Positions 32,944 to 42,690 of a stretch of DNA of 64,000 nucleotides are shown here, piece by piece; within the stretch, counting starts at the first letter, position 1, and every line of letters begins with the position of its first letter. The translations under genes were made by a program, and so were the position numbers. Where the stretch lies: the NCBI GenBank assembly GCA_003112755.1, contig BFBT01000001.1, positions 248,001-312,000 of the forward strand, written 5' to 3'. The notes below the pieces were generated by a model. That model made no database searches. It was not told the DNA's origin and worked only from the letters and a program-made list of their open reading frames with translations. Source of the DNA: Lawsonibacter asaccharolyticus. Its GTDB lineage: Bacteria > Bacillota > Clostridia > Oscillospirales > Oscillospiraceae.

Positions 32944-34233
32944 TCAGGTCCCGCGCTCCTCCGCCAGGCCCGCCTCCAGCTGGCTGGGCTCCGGACGTGT
33001 GATTTCGTTCCACACCCGGTTTACTTCCTCCATACAGCTGAAATAAAGGCTGGTCAGCAGGTTGGTCGGGATACCCAGCCCCTCCGCGAGTTCGTCAATT
33101 CTTGCCCAGTTGGCTCGCTCGTAGGACAGTGCCAGATCATAGAGCATACCGCACCGCCCTGTGTGATGCAAAAGCCCCTCCTTCGCCTCTGCGCACAGGG
33201 GGATCTGCTCCAGGATCTCTTCCAGCGGTGCGTCGATCAGATAGTTCAGAGTAGAAAACATCCCCATCAGATATGCCTCCGGCTTGGAGATGGGCATGTC
33301 TTTCGCATAGTTCATCAGGTTGCTGCAGAAGCTTGCTCTCATAAAGGACAAGCGCAGGAATTCCTCTGCTCCCTCTTCCATCTGGTTTTCTGCATTGCTT
33401 GCGCTCAGCAGATAGACCCACTGCTTCAGTTCGCTCAGTCCCATGGTCATGATGGCCTGACGCACAGTAGCCACCTTGTGTCTCAGGGCAAAATAGCAGG
33501 AATTTGCCATCTTCAGCAGGCCATAGGTCAAAGTAGCATCCACCGAAATGATCTGCTCGATCTCCTCCACATCAGGCTCATCCCTGGTCACCGCCACCAT
33601 CAGGCGGAAGAAATTGCTTTGCAGGTAGCCGCTGCTGTGTGTCTTCGTCCGGAGCTTCTCTGCCACATAAGTGCCCTCCAGCGCATCCACCTTCAGTTTC
33701 AGCGCCTTCTGGTAGAGCTCCTCCCGGTCTATTCCCACCGCAATGCACTTTTTCTTCATGCTGCGGGCAATTTCAATGATATTTTTCAGTGTGAGCTCTG
33801 GTGTGCTCTGAAAATTCAGCTTGATGTAGTCGATGCCATCCAGAATCCCCAGATACCGCGGCGCAAATTGAAACTCATTGACCGCGATCTGGTACCCTTC
33901 CTTCGCGTACTGCTGTACCATCCGCATAGCCAGAGGATGAATGATCACACTGTCATCGATTTGAATGACCAGTTCCGACTTGTCAAACAGCCTGGGTGTC
34001 TTTTTCATCAGCAGAGTAGTGGTAAAGGTCATAAAATTCAGGGACCCCCGAAGCAGCTTGTCTGTATTCAGCGTCAGGAAATTGTAGATGGTGTCTGCTG
34101 CGGCGAAATCGCTGGCGCCAGGACCATCTCCCCCGCTGAATGCCTGATTCTCACCATAGTACTGGATCTCATAGCCGATGATCCGGTTTTCTGCATCCTT
34201 GATCGGCTGGCGGACGATATATTTGCTGTTCAT
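32944..34233 (-). CDS. EAL-HDOD signalling protein (YuxH-like)
   Basis: The 429-residue protein has an N-terminal EAL-like domain starting YIVRQPIKDAENRIIGYEIQYYG and a C-terminal HDOD domain (about residues 220-400, with ATLTYGLLKMANS and AIMTMGLSELKQWVYLL). The EAL part lacks the E-A/V-L motif and the DDFG metal-binding block (it has NEFQFAP), so it is probably a non-enzymatic c-di-GMP binder or scaffold. The ATG at 34231-34233 has GGAGG 7 nt upstream. It is the last gene of the fla/che operon, 21 bp after cheV, followed by a strong terminator. Confidence 0.82.
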   Translation of the reverse strand: MNSKYIVRQPIKDAENRIIGYEIQYYGENQAFSGGDGPGASDFAAADTIYNFLTLNTDKLLRGSLNFMTFTTTLLMKKTPRLFDKSELVIQIDDSVIIHPLAMRMVQQYAKEGYQIAVNEFQFAPRYLGILDGIDYIKLNFQSTPELTLKNIIEIARSMKKKCIAVGIDREELYQKALKLKVDALEGTYVAEKLRTKTHSSGYLQSNFFRLMVAVTRDEPDVEEIEQIISVDATLTYGLLKMANSCYFALRHKVATVRQAIMTMGLSELKQWVYLLSASNAENQMEEGAEEFLRLSFMRASFCSNLMNYAKDMPISKPEAYLMGMFSTLNYLIDAPLEEILEQIPLCAEAKEGLLHHTGRCGMLYDLALSYERANWARIDELAEGLGIPTNLLTSLYFSCMEEVNRVWNEITRPEPSQLEAGLAEERGT

Positions 34234-34253
34234 AGACTTCCCTCCTGCTTCCG

Positions 34254-35174
34254 TCACTCTCCACGGGCGATCAGCTGATCGATGATCCCGATCAGATGCC
34301 CAATTTCAGGCTTGCTCAGCTGTTCATCCGCGCCCACCTCTTTTCCCTTCCGGCGCATCTCCTCCGTGATCAGGGAGGAGAAGATCACCACCGGGATACG
34401 GCTGAACTCCGGATCGCATTTGATCAGCTTTGTCAGGCGGTGTCCATCCATCTGCGGCATCTCCAAGTCCGTGATGATCAGCGCCACATGTTCTCGCAGA
34501 TCCGGCGCTCCCTTCCACTGCTGGAGGGCGTCCCATAGTTCACCGCCGTTTGGATACATATTTAGGTTTACATATCCGGCCTTCACCAAAGCGCTGCGGA
34601 TCATCTGTGTGAGCAGGATAGAGTCCTCAGCCACCCAGATAGGAGTCTCGTTCCGGCTTCTCGGCCCCAGCCGGTCCACCTCAGAGAGCTGGATCCCTGT
34701 CTCAGGCGCGATCTCCGCCACGATCTTTTCAAAGTCCAAAATAGTGACCAGTTCCTCACCGCACTGCGCGATACCGGTGGCCACACCCTCTGGTCCCCCA
34801 GAGACGGTCTTATCCGGCTTCTGTATATCCTGCCAGGAGATCCTGCTGATCCCAACCACTGTATGAACACGAAACGCAATATGCATCTGATTGAAATTGG
34901 TGATGATGAACAGGTCCTTGTTCCCCTTTTCTTCCTCCCGTCCACTCAGATATTTGGGCAAGTCCACCACTGTGATCACTATGTCTCTGGGCTTGAAGAT
35001 GCCCTCCACTGCGGGATGAGAATGGGGCATGGGATGTACAGGTGCGGACATCAGGATCTCCCGCACCTTTGCCACATTGATCCCATAGAGATTCCCGTCA
35101 ATGGTAAACTCCATAATTTCGATCTCATTTGTCCCTGTTTCCAGTAATATCTCGTGGTTGCCTCGCTCTGCCAT
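34254..35174 (-). CDS. cheV: Chemotaxis coupling protein CheV (CheW-REC)
   Basis: The 306-residue protein is a CheW domain (about residues 15-155, YGINVAKVREIL, VEGIFKPRDIVITVVDLPKYL) fused to a response-regulator receiver (about 172-306). The receiver shows acidic AED, phosphoacceptor TDLEMPQMDG, SS after IPVVIF and Lys in SKPEI. CheV couples receptors to CheA and adjusts sensitivity through phosphorylation. It is the only coupling protein in the window because cheA and cheW are elsewhere. Confidence 0.93.
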   Translation of the reverse strand: MAERGNHEILLETGTNEIEIMEFTIDGNLYGINVAKVREILMSAPVHPMPHSHPAVEGIFKPRDIVITVVDLPKYLSGREEEKGNKDLFIITNFNQMHIAFRVHTVVGISRISWQDIQKPDKTVSGGPEGVATGIAQCGEELVTILDFEKIVAEIAPETGIQLSEVDRLGPRSRNETPIWVAEDSILLTQMIRSALVKAGYVNLNMYPNGGELWDALQQWKGAPDLREHVALIITDLEMPQMDGHRLTKLIKCDPEFSRIPVVIFSSLITEEMRRKGKEVGADEQLSKPEIGHLIGIIDQLIARGE

Positions 35175-35211
35175 GCTGATCCCCCATTTCTGATCTCATT
35201 TAAAATTTTAG

Positions 35212-35694
35212 CTAGAAAATCAGTTCCGGTCTTCCATAGCTGCGGATGCATGCCTCTCCGGATTCTGCGTCGAACAGCAGCGTCCTTGCCACTGTACCGC
35301 CCACATCCTCCCGCAGGAGCTTGATGCCTTCCCTTTTCAACGTCATATGCACGCTTTCAATATTCCGCTGCCCGATATTTCCCAGGCTTCCGCCGCCCGC
35401 CACCTCAAACATACGGGCGCCTCCCGCAATTTTGGCCACCATGCGGCTGCGCCTTGCCCCTCTCGCCTCCATCTGCCGCAGGGTCTCCCGAATTCCCGTG
35501 TCCGCATACTTCATCGGTGATCTCCGCCCGGTCTCCATGTTCAGCGGCAGCATCACATGGACCAGCGCCGCCAGTCTCAGGCCGGGGTCATAGAGACAGA
35601 TCCCGATGCACGACCCAAGGGCATATGTCACCAGCATCCCTTCATACTGGGCCATTTTCATATCCGCGATCCCCACCACCAACTTATCACTCAT
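35212..35694 (-). CDS. cheD: Chemoreceptor glutamine deamidase CheD
   Basis: The 160-residue protein has the catalytic Cys in YALGSCIGICLYD and His in LVHVMLP, with the KIAGGARMF and IGQRNI motifs of CheD. It deamidates receptor glutamines and works with CheC in adaptation. The ATG at 35692-35694 overlaps the end of cheC as ATGAGTGA, the usual tight coupling of this pair. Confidence 0.95.
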   Translation of the reverse strand: MSDKLVVGIADMKMAQYEGMLVTYALGSCIGICLYDPGLRLAALVHVMLPLNMETGRRSPMKYADTGIRETLRQMEARGARRSRMVAKIAGGARMFEVAGGGSLGNIGQRNIESVHMTLKREGIKLLREDVGGTVARTLLFDAESGEACIRSYGRPELIF

Positions 35695-36307
35695 CCAAAA
35701 CACCCAGCTTCTTCAACAAAAAATTTAGAGAGCGGATATCCGGTGAGAGCAGCAGGCGGCAGGGTACGATCCTGCGATTGCAGATAAAATTTGCGCCGAT
35801 CGTCATAATGTAATCTGACTGACCGCCAAATTCCGCCATGGGAACGGTCAAAATCGCCCCCTGCATGTCCACCGCAAAGGCGGGCACCGTTACCTGGATG
35901 GTGAGGTCCGCTAAACCGGACAGAGCGTTGATGAACGTGGAGATCATGATGTTGCCTACTTCCACCAAGGCGGAACGGTCCAGCTCTGTGAGCTGACTGT
36001 AATCTTCGATCTCCCTGCCTACCATATGCCCCAACACCAGATTGACAAACTCTATCTGCTGCACCGAGAGCATGATCCCATTCACTTCGCCTCCCATGCG
36101 CACTACAACGCCGGCCGTAATTACCTCAGGGCCGCCGATCCAGTCAATGGCCTCGTTGTAGCCCATGATTCGGACCTCCGGCACGTCGATACGCACCTCG
36201 CACCCCAGCATGCTGGACAGTGCGGTAGCTGCGTTTCCCGTGCCGATGCTCCCGATCTCCCGGATGGTGTCCAGTTCCAAAACATTCAGCTCATCAAAAT
36301 TTTTCAA
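35687..36307 (-). CDS. cheC: CheY-P phosphatase CheC
   Basis: The 206-residue protein has two CheC phosphatase motifs: IREIGSIGTGNAATALS near residue 15 and SALVEVGNIMISTFINAL near residue 113. It removes phosphate from CheY and is stimulated by CheD. It overlaps cheD by 8 nt and follows the flgG-like gene by 15 bp. Confidence 0.95.
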   Translation of the reverse strand: MKNFDELNVLELDTIREIGSIGTGNAATALSSMLGCEVRIDVPEVRIMGYNEAIDWIGGPEVITAGVVVRMGGEVNGIMLSVQQIEFVNLVLGHMVGREIEDYSQLTELDRSALVEVGNIMISTFINALSGLADLTIQVTVPAFAVDMQGAILTVPMAEFGGQSDYIMTIGANFICNRRIVPCRLLLSPDIRSLNFLLKKLGVLDE

Positions 36308-36322
36308 GACAATTCCCCCGTC

Positions 36323-37054
36323 TTATCCATTCGCCAGGTTGTTCACAGTCGTCTCCACCTCATCCGCCGTGATCATCATTTTCAGCGCATAGCTGTAGGA
36401 GCGCTGTGCCTCGATCACCTTTCCGATCTCAGTGGCCAGATCCGTGTTGGATGTCTCTAAAAATCCCTGCCGGACTGCTGAACTGCCCATCCAAACATTT
36501 CCGCTTTTTTCCGTTGCCAGGAAGCGCCCTCCGTCCAGGTGCTGCAGTCCATCCTGGTATTGCACGATAAACACGCCCACAGGCTGCTCTTCCTCAAAAT
36601 TTTCCATCTGGATTGGGTAGCCGCTGGAGTTCAGGACCTGGCGCCCCGCACCGTCCGTCAGATAGTAGACTTCGTGCCATTCTCCCTCCTCATCCTGCTC
36701 CTGAAAGCCTGCGGCCGCAAAGGAGCCGTCCCGGGTGAACGATATCTCGTTTTTGGATGGGTCGAAGAGGGCAAAAAAGCCGTCTCCCGCAATGGCGTAG
36801 TCCTGTTTCCTTCCAGTCTCCTCAACAGGTGCCTGACTGAAGTCTGTCGCGGTGGATACCATGCGCGTCCCGCTCCCCTTCGGAAGCTGATCCCCTCCGA
36901 TCCCATTGACCATGCCGTACATCAGCGCCTGAAAGGCTGGCTTTTCTGCCTTGAACCCGCAGGTATTGACATTGGCGATATTGTTTGCCTGCACGTTCAT
37001 CTTCTGCATCTGCTGCTGTGCGCCCACCGCAGCGCTGTAAAATGCCTGAATCAT
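36323..37054 (-). CDS. flgG: Flagellar basal-body rod protein (FlgG/FlhP-like)
   Basis: The 243-residue rod/hook family protein has the N-terminal motif VQANNIANVNTCGFKAEKPAF and the C-terminal ETSNTDLATEIGKVIEAQRSYSYALKMM, both part of the coiled-coil D0 domain. It forms the distal rod or the hook-rod junction. It is the second of two tandem paralogues, like flhO-flhP in B. subtilis. The ATG at 37052-37054 follows GGGGGAG. Which of the pair is FlgF or FlgG cannot be settled by eye. Confidence 0.85.
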   Translation of the reverse strand: MIQAFYSAAVGAQQQMQKMNVQANNIANVNTCGFKAEKPAFQALMYGMVNGIGGDQLPKGSGTRMVSTATDFSQAPVEETGRKQDYAIAGDGFFALFDPSKNEISFTRDGSFAAAGFQEQDEEGEWHEVYYLTDGAGRQVLNSSGYPIQMENFEEEQPVGVFIVQYQDGLQHLDGGRFLATEKSGNVWMGSSAVRQGFLETSNTDLATEIGKVIEAQRSYSYALKMMITADEVETTVNNLANG

Positions 37055-37073
37055 AAGCTCTCCCCCTCTCCGT

Positions 37074-37829
37074 TTACATCCGCGCCAGCTCATTGGCCGC
37101 CTTCGTCAGCAGGCCGTCGTAGAGTTTGAGTACTTGGGCCGCGCTCTGTAGCGCCCGCTCCGCAGTCATCATGGTACTCATCTCCCGGATCATATCCACG
37201 TTGGAGCTCTCGACCCACCGCCACTGAATGGACGGCTGTACTGGCTCAGCTGCCTGACCGCCGGCCCCGAACAGCCCGCTCTCATTCTTAGTCAGCTGTC
37301 CATTATCCGCAAAGGCGAATACGCCGATCTGTCCCAGGTATGCATCTCCATCTTCGGTATAGATCCGGCCGAACTCATCGGCCCGGATATCATCCGTTGT
37401 CAGTTGGAGAGGCTGTCCGTCCGGTCCCAGCACCCTGCCATGGGCCGGAAGGGAGAGATAGCCCTCCTGATCCAGCGCAAAGCTCCCTCCCCGGGTATAT
37501 TCTGTGCCGTTCTCCGTCTGAATGGCAAAAAAACCCTCTCCCTGGATCGCAAAATCCAGATTGAGCCCCGTCTCCTCCGGAGTCCCCTGGGCAAAGTTTA
37601 TGTAAAGCTGACTGGGTGCCAGGATATAGCTCTCTTCTCCAATTTCCTGTGCACCGCTTTTGTTCTTGTTGCCTATGCGGCTGATCAGCACTTCCTGAAA
37701 GGTGCTGTCCGTGTACTGTTCCGCCTTATAGCCTGGGGTGGTCAAATTTGTCATGTTATTGGAGACCACATCCAGCCTCCGGCTTTGGGAGAGCATGCCG
37801 GAGGTCAAATTGTAAAAGCCTTTTGTCAT
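37074..37829 (-). CDS. flgF: Flagellar basal-body rod protein (FlgF/FlhO-like)
   Basis: The 251-residue product has VVSNNMTNLTTPGYKAEQY at its N-terminus and SSNVDMIREMSTMMTAERALQSAAQVLKLYD at the C-terminus, the paired D0 helices of axial rod proteins, with GEGFFAIQTENG between. It is likely part of the flagellar rod. The ATG at 37827-37829 follows GGAG by 8 nt. It lies between sigD and its paralogue. Confidence 0.85.
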   Translation of the reverse strand: MTKGFYNLTSGMLSQSRRLDVVSNNMTNLTTPGYKAEQYTDSTFQEVLISRIGNKNKSGAQEIGEESYILAPSQLYINFAQGTPEETGLNLDFAIQGEGFFAIQTENGTEYTRGGSFALDQEGYLSLPAHGRVLGPDGQPLQLTTDDIRADEFGRIYTEDGDAYLGQIGVFAFADNGQLTKNESGLFGAGGQAAEPVQPSIQWRWVESSNVDMIREMSTMMTAERALQSAAQVLKLYDGLLTKAANELARM

Positions 37830-37850
37830 GTTACCGCTCCGCCTTTCCAC

Positions 37851-38675
37851 TTACTGCGCTTCCATGTATTGCTTCATGTACTGCCTCAGATGCTCGATTG
37901 CCCGGCTGTGGATCTGTGATATCCTGGGGGCGCTCACATTCAGCACCTGTGCAATTTCCTTCATGCTCAGCTCCTTCTCATAATACAGGGAAAGGACCAG
38001 CTGCTCCTTCTCCCGCAGGGATGAGATCCCCTGCTTGAGCGTCTCATGCAGCTCCTGCTCCTCGCACAGCTCTTCGGGCGGGTTCCCGCTTTCCCCCGAG
38101 ATCCTCTGCCGTGCTCCCCTGCCCTGGGTATCCAGCAGCGCCTCAAAGGAAAGCAGGCCGGACACCGCTGTCTCAGAGAGCATAGCCCCATATTCCTCTC
38201 TTGTCACGCCCAGATGGTCCGCCATTTCCGCGCTGCTGGGCGTGCGCCCCATCTGCATGGACAGCTCCTCTCTGGCCCGGTTCAGACGGATAGACTTCTG
38301 CCGCACTTGACGCGGCAGCCAGTCCTGGTGTCTGGCCAGGTCCACGATCATGCCCCGCAGGCGCTTGGAGACATAGGTCTCGAATTTCACGTCCTTTGAG
38401 GGGTCGAACTTGTCCACCGCGCTGAGCAGCACCAGGATCCCCTCTTCCACAATATCATCCAGCTGGGCAAAGCTGCTGTAGATCCCCCACACCTGGGCGG
38501 CAATGGCCCGCACCATGCCTGTCATGCGGAGTACCAGCTTCCATTTCAGTTCCTCATCTCCGCTTTCCCTGTACAGAAACAGCAGCTCTTGGTTGCTCAT
38601 CTGCTCCACTGCTTCCTCTGAAAGCAATTCAGTCTGCTGGGCGGCAGTCTCAACTTTTTCTCTGCACTTTTCCAT
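37851..38675 (-). CDS. sigD: Flagellar sigma factor SigD/FliA (sigma-28)
   Basis: This 274-residue sigma-70 family factor has region 2 with LDDIVEEGILVLLSAVDKFDPSKDVKFETYVSKRLRGMIVD, region 3 (RTPSSAEMADHLGVTREEY) and region 4 with the helix-turn-helix SMKEIAQVLNVSAPRISQIHSRAI. This is the FliA/WhiG layout. It directs late flagellar and chemotaxis genes, such as the predicted fliD promoter in this window. It directly follows flhA; flhF and flhG, often between them, are absent. Confidence 0.94.
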   Translation of the reverse strand: MEKCREKVETAAQQTELLSEEAVEQMSNQELLFLYRESGDEELKWKLVLRMTGMVRAIAAQVWGIYSSFAQLDDIVEEGILVLLSAVDKFDPSKDVKFETYVSKRLRGMIVDLARHQDWLPRQVRQKSIRLNRAREELSMQMGRTPSSAEMADHLGVTREEYGAMLSETAVSGLLSFEALLDTQGRGARQRISGESGNPPEELCEEQELHETLKQGISSLREKEQLVLSLYYEKELSMKEIAQVLNVSAPRISQIHSRAIEHLRQYMKQYMEAQ

Positions 38676-38691
38676 CCGTGTCGCCCCTTAC

Positions 38692-40782
38692 CTATGAAGG
38701 CTGATTCTGCTGCTGAAGTGTAATGTTGCCGATCGCCTGGATCTGCACGCTGCTGGTTATCTCGTGGAAGGAGAGCACATAGACATCAGGATAAAACTGG
38801 GCGATCATTCGGCTGAGGTAGACCCGGATAATCTGGCTGGTCAGGACGATGGGTGTCTGGGACAGGTCGTTGAACTTCTTTCTCAACTCTCCCAGCTGCG
38901 CAATAATCTGCTGCATGATATCCGGGCTCAGGGCCAGATACACCCCGTGATCGTTTTTCGTCAGGGCAGCCAGCACTTTCTTTTCCACCTCAGCGTCCAA
39001 CGTCACCACCCTCAGCTGTCCATTTTCACAGAAGCGCCGGGTAATCGTCCGGCTCAGCGCACTGCGCACCTGTTCCGTGATCATATCAATGTCACGGGTC
39101 CCGCCGCTGGCCTCCACCACTGCCTCCAGGATAGTTGCGAGATCTTTGATCGGGATGCCCTCCCGGAGCAGGCTTTTCAGGATCTTCTCCAGATTTGCAT
39201 AAGAAACCACATTAGGAATGGCGTCCGCCACCAGCTCTGGCTCTGTCTGTTTCAAGTGCTCGACCAGCTGTATGGTCTCCGAACGATTCAACAGCTCGTA
39301 AGTATGCTTTTTGATGGTCTCAGACAGGTGGGTCAGCATCACCGTCAGCGGTGTGATCACAGTATAGCCGTAGATTTCCGCCATCTCCTTGTTTTCTGGC
39401 AGAATCCAGCGTGAGGGAATACCGTAGGCAGGCTCCACTGTCTCGATCCCGTCGATTTCTCCTGTGGGATTGGAGGGTTCCAGGGCCAGATAGTAGTCCA
39501 CCAGGATCTCTCCCCGTGCCACTTCCTCTCCCCGGATCTTGATGATGTATTGGTTGGTTCCCAGGGATGCGCCGTCATGGAGCCGGATGGACGGGATCAC
39601 AAATCCCATGTCCTGAGCATACTGCCGCCGGAAAATGACGATCCGGCTGATCAGCTTTCCGCCGCTGGCTTCGTCCACCAGAGGGATCAGGCTGTATCCG
39701 AATTCCATCTCAATGGGCTCCACAGTCAACAGGGAGTAGACATTGTTGATGTCCTTGTAGTAGTCCGCCTCGCTGGCCGCCTGGAGCTCTGGCACCGCCT
39801 CACCGGCCCTTGCGCTCTCCGCTTCCTCCATCTGTCTGGCAAGGGCCATTTTGTGATCGCTCCAGTATCCGCCTACGGAAAGGACGGCTCCCACCAACAG
39901 AAGGGGCAGGGTCGGAGTCCCTGGAAAAAGCCCCAGCATCAGAAGGATCATGCCGGTCGCCATAATAGCTCTGGGCTGGGCCTTGAACTGGCTGATCACA
40001 TCGGTGTTCAGGCTCCCGTCCGATACGGAGCGAGTCACGATCATTCCAGTGGCAGTGGAGATCATCAGAGCCGGAAGCTGAGACACCAGGCCATCGCCAA
40101 TGGTAGCGATGGAATATACACTTAGGACCGTGCTCAGGTCTCCCCCGCCCTGTACGATTCCAATGATCAGCCCGGCTACGAAGTTGATGACCGTGATGAT
40201 CAGGGACATTACGGCGTCCCCCTTGACGATCTTGGTGGCGCCATCCATGGCGCCATAAAAGTCCGCCTCCCGCTGGATCTTCTGCCTGCGCAGACGGGCC
40301 TCTTTCTCATTGATCAGGCCAGAGCTCAGATCCGCGTCAATAGCCATCTGTTTTCCAGGCATAGCGTCCAGGGTGAACCGGGCAGCTACCTCGGAGACCC
40401 GTTCCGCTCCCTTGGTGATGACAATGAACTGGACCAGTACAATGATCAAAAAGATCAGTATCCCGATGACGATATTTCCCTGGGTGATCAGATCCCCGAA
40501 CGCCTTAATGACCACACCGGCGTTTCCCCCGTTCTTGAGGATCAGACGGGTGGAGGACACATTTAATCCCAGCCGGAATAGAGTCGTAATGAGCAGCAGG
40601 GAGGGAAAAATGGAAAATTCCAGCGGCTCGGAAATATTCATGGTGATCATCAGGATCATGATGGACAGCGAGATATTAAGGATCAGCAGCACATCCAGCA
40701 CACTGGGATGCAGCGGGATCACCAGGAACAGAACGATGACCACCACGATCAGGGATATTGCATTGTTGAGTATTCGTCTCAT
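38692..40782 (-). CDS. flhA: Flagellar export gate protein FlhA
   Basis: The 696-residue protein has seven or eight N-terminal transmembrane helices (residues 1 to about 310) and the conserved cytoplasmic FHIPEP-region sequence FTLDAMPGKQMAIDADLSSGLINEKEARLRR. A large C-terminal cytoplasmic domain binds substrates and chaperones. FlhA forms the nonameric ring of the type III export gate. It is 23 bp downstream of flhB. Confidence 0.96.
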   Translation of the reverse strand: MRRILNNAISLIVVVIVLFLVIPLHPSVLDVLLILNISLSIMILMITMNISEPLEFSIFPSLLLITTLFRLGLNVSSTRLILKNGGNAGVVIKAFGDLITQGNIVIGILIFLIIVLVQFIVITKGAERVSEVAARFTLDAMPGKQMAIDADLSSGLINEKEARLRRQKIQREADFYGAMDGATKIVKGDAVMSLIITVINFVAGLIIGIVQGGGDLSTVLSVYSIATIGDGLVSQLPALMISTATGMIVTRSVSDGSLNTDVISQFKAQPRAIMATGMILLMLGLFPGTPTLPLLLVGAVLSVGGYWSDHKMALARQMEEAESARAGEAVPELQAASEADYYKDINNVYSLLTVEPIEMEFGYSLIPLVDEASGGKLISRIVIFRRQYAQDMGFVIPSIRLHDGASLGTNQYIIKIRGEEVARGEILVDYYLALEPSNPTGEIDGIETVEPAYGIPSRWILPENKEMAEIYGYTVITPLTVMLTHLSETIKKHTYELLNRSETIQLVEHLKQTEPELVADAIPNVVSYANLEKILKSLLREGIPIKDLATILEAVVEASGGTRDIDMITEQVRSALSRTITRRFCENGQLRVVTLDAEVEKKVLAALTKNDHGVYLALSPDIMQQIIAQLGELRKKFNDLSQTPIVLTSQIIRVYLSRMIAQFYPDVYVLSFHEITSSVQIQAIGNITLQQQNQPS

Positions 40783-40805
40783 ATCTCTTCCTGGAGCCTA
40801 CTTTC

Positions 40806-41867
40806 TCATGGAATCTTCTGATCCATCCGATACAGATAAACCAATACCTCCGCCACTGCGTTATACAGCTCAGGCGGGATCACTCGGTTGAGGTCTGTGG
40901 AGGCATACAGCGCCCGGGCCAGCGGCACGTTCTCCACCACGGCCACCTTGTGCTCCTCTGCGGTACGCACGATCCTGGCCGCCAGTTCGTCCTGCCCCTT
41001 CGCCAGCACGATGGGCGCTGGGTCCCGATCCGGCTGGTAGCGCAGAGCCACCGCGAAATGGGTGGGGTTCCGGATTACCACGTCCGCCTTTGGCACCTGC
41101 TGCATCATTCTGGACTGAGCCATTTTCCGCTGGGTCTCCTTGATCTTTCCCTTGATTTTCGGATCTCCCTCTGTCTGCTTGAACTCCTCCTTGATCTCCT
41201 GTTTGGACATCCGGATCTGCCGCTCATAGTCCCACCACTGATAAAAGATATCTGCCGCAGCCAGCACCGCGAAGGCCGCCCCGATCTGCATGGACAGCAG
41301 GAAGCTCTCCTCAAACAGATGGGCACAGGCCGCCAAAAGATCGGTGTAAAGATATTTGGTAAACAGGTCCAGCACGTTGGTGATATACCGGAAAATCAGT
41401 ATCAGAAGAACTGCGATCTTCAGCAGTCCTTTCAGCGCCTCCACAACACTGCGCAGGGAAAACAGCCGTTTCACTCCCTGCAGAGGGCTGATCCGGCTCA
41501 GCTTCGGCCTCAGGGACTCCCCTGAAACCAGCAGCTTTGTCTGAAAAAAAGTGGCCACCACCCCTGCTGCTGCAGCCGCAGCCATCAGTGGGACCGCAGC
41601 CTTGACAAACGTTCCCAGAAGATGAATGAACAGCCCGCTTCCCTCCGCCGGGACTTCCATGGATGGCTGCGCAATGAGATCCATACAGTACCGCAGGAAC
41701 TCATATATTTGTGCCGCGATCCAGTTGGCGCTCAGCCTGAGGACAAGGAAGCTGACCAGCAATACGACCACTGAGACTGCGTCATTACTGAAAAATATAT
41801 TTCCTTTTTTCCGCTCATCACGCCGCTTTTTTGGTGTGGCTTTTTCCGTTTTCTGTCCGTCTGCCAA
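40806..41867 (-). CDS. flhB: Flagellar export specificity switch protein FlhB
   Basis: The 353-residue protein has four transmembrane helices (about residues 28-210) and a cytoplasmic tail with the autocleavage motif NPTHFAVALRY. Cleavage between N and P switches export from rod/hook to filament substrates. The tail also contains KGQDELAARIVRTAEEHKVAVVENVPLAR, typical of FlhB. It lies between fliR and flhA. Confidence 0.96.
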   Translation of the reverse strand: MADGQKTEKATPKKRRDERKKGNIFFSNDAVSVVVLLVSFLVLRLSANWIAAQIYEFLRYCMDLIAQPSMEVPAEGSGLFIHLLGTFVKAAVPLMAAAAAAGVVATFFQTKLLVSGESLRPKLSRISPLQGVKRLFSLRSVVEALKGLLKIAVLLILIFRYITNVLDLFTKYLYTDLLAACAHLFEESFLLSMQIGAAFAVLAAADIFYQWWDYERQIRMSKQEIKEEFKQTEGDPKIKGKIKETQRKMAQSRMMQQVPKADVVIRNPTHFAVALRYQPDRDPAPIVLAKGQDELAARIVRTAEEHKVAVVENVPLARALYASTDLNRVIPPELYNAVAEVLVYLYRMDQKIP

Positions 41868-41904
41868 GCCCCATCACCTCTTCTCTCTTCCAGAGCCCTT
41901 CCCA

Positions 41905-42678
41905 CTAACCGGAGCCTGCCATCACGGCCAGCCCCCGTCTCAGGCCAGAAAGCATGTCCGCCTCTGCCCCCAGCAGGAATTCACTAAGGGGAGTCAGGAA
42001 CAGGAAGAGCAGGATCAGTCCGATGATGACCTTGAGTTCCATGTTGATGACAAAGGCGTTGATCTGTGGGATAGCCTTCATCAAAATTCCCATTCCCAGC
42101 TCTCCCAGCAGTTCGGCAGCCAAGATCGGCAGGGCCATCTTTACCGCCAGAAGCATGGAAGAGAAAAACACCTCTGCCACGTAGGAGGCCGCTGCTTCCC
42201 CGAGGACAGCGGTGCCAAAGGGCAGGATCTCAGCCGAGCCCAGCAGAATGCGCATCAGGGTGTAGTGGCCGTTCTCTGCAAAGAAGTTCAGAAAAAAGAG
42301 GATATTCAGCAGGGATGCCGTCACAGACATGTTGGCCTGACTGCTTGCATCGTAGATCTGCGCCATTGTCAGTCCCATCTGAGCGTCTATGATCTCTCCG
42401 CCTGCCTGGACGATAGCTGCGCACAGCTGCATCAGAAAGCCCAGCACGAATCCCACAATAAGTTCCACGCCTAGCCGGACCACCAGTTCCACCACTGTTC
42501 CTGGCGGTGCTGGCATCGGCTGTCCAAGCCCGTAGACAAACACGGACAAAACCAGAGTCAGGCCCGTCTTTGCGTACCCGGGGATATTGCTGCGGCCTAG
42601 GATCGGGCTGAACAGGACAAAACCGCTGATCCTGGCCAACACCATTTCAAATCCAAAGAGCTCTGACCATCCAACCAT
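41905..42678 (-). CDS. fliR: Flagellar export membrane protein FliR
   Basis: This 257-residue polytopic membrane protein starts near FEMVLARISGFVLFSPILGRSNIPGYAKTGL, typical of FliR, and has about six hydrophobic segments. With FliP and FliQ it forms the core of the export gate. It follows fliQ by 12 bp. Confidence 0.94.
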   Translation of the reverse strand: MVGWSELFGFEMVLARISGFVLFSPILGRSNIPGYAKTGLTLVLSVFVYGLGQPMPAPPGTVVELVVRLGVELIVGFVLGFLMQLCAAIVQAGGEIIDAQMGLTMAQIYDASSQANMSVTASLLNILFFLNFFAENGHYTLMRILLGSAEILPFGTAVLGEAAASYVAEVFFSSMLLAVKMALPILAAELLGELGMGILMKAIPQINAFVINMELKVIIGLILLFLFLTPLSEFLLGAEADMLSGLRRGLAVMAGSG

Positions 42679-42690
42679 ACTGTCTGTTCC

